Assembly: GCA_964651495.1 (NCBI GenBank)
Contig: CAZYWP010000066.1
Span: 1 to 16,347, forward strand
Source of the DNA: CAZNVB01 sp964651495
GTDB taxonomy: Bacteria; Acidobacteriota; Aminicenantia; Aminicenantales; UBA8522
Direction: 5' to 3'
Length of the DNA: 16,347 nucleotides
The first letter of the stretch is position 1, and each line of letters starts with the position of its first letter. The notes below the pieces were generated by a model. It was not told where the DNA came from and did no database searches. It saw nothing but the letters and a program-made list of their open reading frames with translations. A program made the translations under genes and the position numbers. Below are positions 13,591 through 16,347 of the stretch, piece by piece.

Positions 13591-14520
13591 ATGAGCAAAG
13601 ATAACGCCGTCAGGTTCGGTGTCACCGACCTCCTCATGCTCCTGGCCATCCTGTTCTGGGCGGTGAATTTCTCCGTCCTCAAGATCGCCCTGCGCGAATT
13701 CTCTCCCCACGCTTTCAACGGGCCCCGCTTTACCCTGGCCTCGCTCCTGCTGCTCGGCTTTCTCTGGAAAAAGGAGGGCAGTCTCAAGATCGAGCGGAAG
13801 GACCTGGCCGTCCTGGCCGGACTGGGCATCGTGGGCAACACCTTCTATCAGACTCTGTTCATCAACGGCATCGATATGACCACCGCTTCGGCGACTTCGC
13901 TGGTGATGACCATGACCCCCATTTTCATCGCCCTGATGAGTGCGATTTTCATCCGCGAGCGGATCCATTGGGCCGGCTGGATCGGAATCCTGATCTCCTT
14001 CGGCGGGCTCTATCTCGTGCTCTTCGGCGGCGCCCCGGAAATCGACTTTTCCAGCCGGGCCCTGAAGGGGAACCTAATGATCCTCGGCGCGAACTTCTGC
14101 TGGGCGGTCTACACCGTCTTCTCCAAGCCCTATCTGGAAAAATACTCTCCGCTCAAGCTGACCGCGCTCACCCTGGCCATGGGGACGCTGTTCTATCTTC
14201 CCATCACCGTCAAGGACGTTCTGCACCAGCCCTGGGGATCCCTGTCCTCCCGGAGCTGGGCGGCCCTCCTTTTTTCAGCTGTTTTTTCCATCGCCCTGAG
14301 CTACTTCATCTGGTATACATCCGTGCGCCGGATCGGGAATACGAAAACAGGAATCTTCAGCAACATCACGCCGGTGTTCACGGTTTTTTTCGCCCACCTG
14401 TTTCTTGGGGAGAAGGTCACTTTCCCCGAGGTCGCCGGGGCCGCGGTCATCTTGTTCGGGTTTTATCTCACCCGGTTCGGCTACCGCTGGTTCGAAAGAC
14501 GGAAGCCCGATTTGATATAA
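13591..14520 (+). CDS. EamA/DMT-superfamily transporter
   Basis: A 309-aa inner-membrane protein with two EamA repeats, each of about five membrane helices (ten in total). The first runs over about residues 12-145, ending GGLYLVLFG; the second over about 160-300, beginning GNLMILGANFCWAVYTVFSKPY and ending AVILFGFYLTRFG. Family members export amino acids, nucleotide sugars or other metabolites; the substrate cannot be told. No clear ribosome site precedes the ATG. It starts 87 nt after queF and ends 29 nt before the DUF3311 gene, so these may share a transcript, although a weak 4-bp GC hairpin with a short T-run sits just after queF. Confidence 0.9.
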   Translation: MSKDNAVRFGVTDLLMLLAILFWAVNFSVLKIALREFSPHAFNGPRFTLASLLLLGFLWKKEGSLKIERKDLAVLAGLGIVGNTFYQTLFINGIDMTTASATSLVMTMTPIFIALMSAIFIRERIHWAGWIGILISFGGLYLVLFGGAPEIDFSSRALKGNLMILGANFCWAVYTVFSKPYLEKYSPLKLTALTLAMGTLFYLPITVKDVLHQPWGSLSSRSWAALLFSAVFSIALSYFIWYTSVRRIGNTKTGIFSNITPVFTVFFAHLFLGEKVTFPEVAGAAVILFGFYLTRFGYRWFERRKPDLI

Positions 14521-14549
14521 TGAGCCCTCTTTAGCTCGGGAGGCTGTAA

Positions 14550-14771
14550 ATGTCCGAGGGGACAAAGAGAGCGCTGGTTTTCGCCGCTGTTCCTTTTATT
14601 ACGCTCGTCTTCTGCCTTCCTCTTGTCAACCGGGTCAGGCCGATAATCCTGGGGCTGCCCTTCCTGCTATTTTGGATTGTCGCCTGGGTGCTGGCGACGC
14701 CGCTGGCGCTCTATTTGGCCGACCGGGCCAAGAGAAGATCTGACCCTCCGGACCGGGAGGACATGCCGTGA
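14550..14771 (+). CDS. DUF3311 small membrane protein
   Basis: A 73-aa protein with two membrane helices (about residues 8-27 and 32-57) and a charged C-terminus. The RVRPIILGLPFLLFWIV stretch is typical of DUF3311, short proteins found directly before sodium:solute symporter genes of the MctP-like group. GGGAGG lies 6 nt before the ATG. Its TGA (14769-14771) overlaps the GTG start of the symporter (14768) by 4 bp, so the two are translationally coupled. It is probably an accessory or assembly subunit of that transporter; its exact role is not known. Confidence 0.85.
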   Translation: MSEGTKRALVFAAVPFITLVFCLPLVNRVRPIILGLPFLLFWIVAWVLATPLALYLADRAKRRSDPPDREDMP

Positions 14772-16219
14772 ACTCCGCCTTGTTCATCATCCTGGCGACG
14801 GTCATCATCTCCGCCGCAGTCGGAGTCTACGCCGGAAGCCGGGTCAAAATGAACCTGGAAAACTGGACGGTGGGGGGCCGCCGCTTCGGCGTCATCCTGA
14901 TCTGGCTCCTAATGGCCGGGGAGATCTACACGACCTTCACCTTCCTGGGGGCCAGCGGCTGGGCCTACTCCCGGGGTGCGCCGACCTTCTATATTATGAT
15001 CTACGGCACGCTGGCCTACACAGCTTCATTCTTCATCCTGCCGGCCGTCTGGAAGGCCGGCAAGCGCTTCGGCCTGCACACTCAGCCGGATTTTTTCGTC
15101 AAACGGTATCACAGCCGCGGGCTCGGTGTCCTGGTTGCTTTGGTCGGCGTGGTCTCGATCGTCCCCTACCTCCAGCTCCAGCTTCAGGGTCTGGGGCTGA
15201 TTGTCGAAGTGGCTTCGGAGGGAGCTGTCCGGTCGGGGCCGGCCATCGTCGTTTCGTTTCTGCTGACCTGCGCTTTCGTCTACACCAGCGGCATTCGCGG
15301 GGCCGCCTGGGTTTCGATCATCAAGGACATCATGATGATCGCTGCGGTCGGGATCGTCGGAATCGGAGTTCCTTATATTTATTTCGGCGGGATCGGCAAA
15401 ATGTTCAAGGCTTTGCTGGAAAAATACCCCGGACACCTGACCTTTCCCGGCGCGACCGCGAATATGGACACCCTCTGGGTCATGTCGACGGCCCTGCTGA
15501 CCGGGTTGGGTTTTTACATGTGGCCGCATATCTTCAGCGCGGCCTTCTCCGCCAAAAGCGCCCGGACGATCAGAAAAAATGCGATCATCATGCCCTTCTA
15601 TCAGCTTCCGATTCTTCTTGTTTTCATAGTCGGGTTCACGGCGCTCCTCGTCCTGCCCGGGCTGAAGAACGGCGACATGGCCTTCCTGGAGCTGGTCCGC
15701 CAAACCTATCCGGGCTGGTTCATGGGCTTTATCGGGGCGGCCGGCGCGGTAACGGCCATGGTCCCGGCATCGGTGCTCGTCCTGTTCGCGGCAACCCTGG
15801 TGGCTAAGAACATCTATCAGGCCGCCTTTGCGCCGACGGCGAGCGAGGAAAGGATCCTGCGACTTTCGCGCCTGATGGTCCTGGCCGTTATGGCGGCGGC
15901 CCTGCTGTTCGCGCTCCGTTTTCCCAAGGCTTTGGTCAACCTGCTCCTCATTGGCTATGATGGGGTGACCCAGTTCTTTCCAGGCGTCGTCCTGGGGCTT
16001 TTCTGGAGGAGGGTGAGCAGGGAAGGAGTCCTGGCCGGGCTGGTCACCGGGATCGGGATCGTCGTGATCCTCGTCTTCGGCAAGCATGATCCCTTTCTGG
16101 GAATGAATGCCGGGTTCGTCGCCCTGTTGGCCAACGCCCTGGTCACTATCCTGGTCTCGCTCCGCGGCCGGAGTAAAGAGGAGGCGTCCCTCGGGAGAAG
16201 CCCTGAAAGGGCAGGCTGA
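14768..16219 (+). CDS. Sodium:solute symporter family protein (MctP-like)
   Basis: A 483-aa inner-membrane carrier of the SSF family, with about 13 membrane segments. Recognisable blocks are the N-terminal NWTVGGRRFG (about 35-44), GEIYTTFTFLGASGWAYSRGAP (about 56-77), the TSGIRGAAWVSIIKDIMMI segment (about 177-195) and GYDGVTQFFPGVVLGLFWRR (about 399-418). It would take up a small organic solute, perhaps a monocarboxylate as in MctP, using a sodium or proton gradient; the substrate is not determined. The start is GTG, overlapping the stop of the DUF3311 gene by 4 bp, which explains the absence of a strong ribosome site of its own. It is the last gene of the rightward unit. Confidence 0.9.
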   Translation: MNSALFIILATVIISAAVGVYAGSRVKMNLENWTVGGRRFGVILIWLLMAGEIYTTFTFLGASGWAYSRGAPTFYIMIYGTLAYTASFFILPAVWKAGKRFGLHTQPDFFVKRYHSRGLGVLVALVGVVSIVPYLQLQLQGLGLIVEVASEGAVRSGPAIVVSFLLTCAFVYTSGIRGAAWVSIIKDIMMIAAVGIVGIGVPYIYFGGIGKMFKALLEKYPGHLTFPGATANMDTLWVMSTALLTGLGFYMWPHIFSAAFSAKSARTIRKNAIIMPFYQLPILLVFIVGFTALLVLPGLKNGDMAFLELVRQTYPGWFMGFIGAAGAVTAMVPASVLVLFAATLVAKNIYQAAFAPTASEERILRLSRLMVLAVMAAALLFALRFPKALVNLLLIGYDGVTQFFPGVVLGLFWRRVSREGVLAGLVTGIGIVVILVFGKHDPFLGMNAGFVALLANALVTILVSLRGRSKEEASLGRSPERAG

Positions 16220-16283
16220 GGACATCCGGGTGTCATAATAGACTTAACCTGGACTCTTCATGAAAAGGAGAAGAGAAAATCTC

Positions 16284-16304
16284 CCTCTCCCTGGACGGGA
16301 GAGG
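16284..16304. repeat. REP-like palindrome, copy 2
   Basis: CCTCTCCC (16284-16291) and GGGAGAGG (16297-16304) enclose a 5-nt loop. The stem is identical to copy 1 at 4367-4388. It follows the symporter gene by about 65 nt. A competing stem (GGAGA with TCTCC) overlaps its left arm. No T-run follows, so it is not a classical terminator. Confidence 0.6.
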
Positions 16305-16347
16305 CAATTCTTGTCCGCGGTTTAAGGATAGATTGAGATAACTTATA

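Noticed and set aside
16259..16324. 21-codon frame starting MKRRREN after the symporter gene
   Set aside because: It is made almost entirely of the REP-like palindrome, is very short, and lacks a ribosome site.
1..16347. CRISPR array, prophage, defence island or insertion sequence
   Set aside because: I saw no regularly spaced repeats, transposase, integrase, phage or toxin/restriction genes on either strand.

Overview
The window looks like chromosomal DNA of a GC-rich, Gram-negative, probably anaerobic or heterotrophic bacterium, recovered as a metagenome-type scaffold. The Gram-negative inference rests on a FadL-like outer-membrane barrel, a lipoprotein and several exported proteins. The mix of GH172 (DUF2961), paired M16 peptidases and a DUF6485/COG0731 couple is reminiscent of Candidatus Aminicenantes or the wider Acidobacteriota. 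That placement is an inference only; no marker gene is present. Two runs of exactly 100 N (1885-1984 and 5629-5728) are each flanked by the same exact 55-base sequence on both sides. They therefore look like assembly-graph joins, not missing DNA.

Layout. 1-476: non-coding, with a strong leftward promoter candidate, a hairpin and a rightward promoter. 477-1883 (+): PLP-dependent aromatic-L-amino-acid-type decarboxylase. 2172-3533 (+): FadL/OmpP1-type outer-membrane protein with its own promoter. 3534-3634: convergent junction with a bidirectional terminator candidate. 3619-4245 (-): small transglutaminase-like protein. 4246-4465: tandem 24-bp repeats and a REP-like palindrome. 4466-11183 (-): a probable transcription unit reading right to left, in the order ilvE, trmO, active M16 zinc peptidase, inactive M16 lipoprotein partner, and GH172 (DUF2961) glycosidase. 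The GH172 gene is split in the raw scaffold only by the artificial gap. 11184-11469: ilvE leader and promoter region. 11470-12719 (-): a radical SAM protein (COG0731) translationally coupled to a tiny Cys-rich DUF6485 protein. 12720-13089: divergent intergenic region with a 113-nt imperfect inverted repeat. 13090-16219 (+): queF, an EamA/DMT exporter, and a DUF3311/sodium:solute symporter pair. 16220-16347: a second REP-like palindrome.

How the genes fit together. The two M16 proteins are expected to form one envelope peptidase, with the catalytic HxxEH in one subunit and a degenerate site in the lipoprotein subunit. The exported GH172 enzyme encoded just downstream would act in the same compartment. 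Three proteins with tRNA-modification links (TrmO, QueF and the TYW1-like radical SAM protein) lie within about 4 kb. The best candidate for something undescribed is the DUF6485-radical SAM-winged-helix couple beside the large inverted repeat. Everything else looks like ordinary metabolism and transport.
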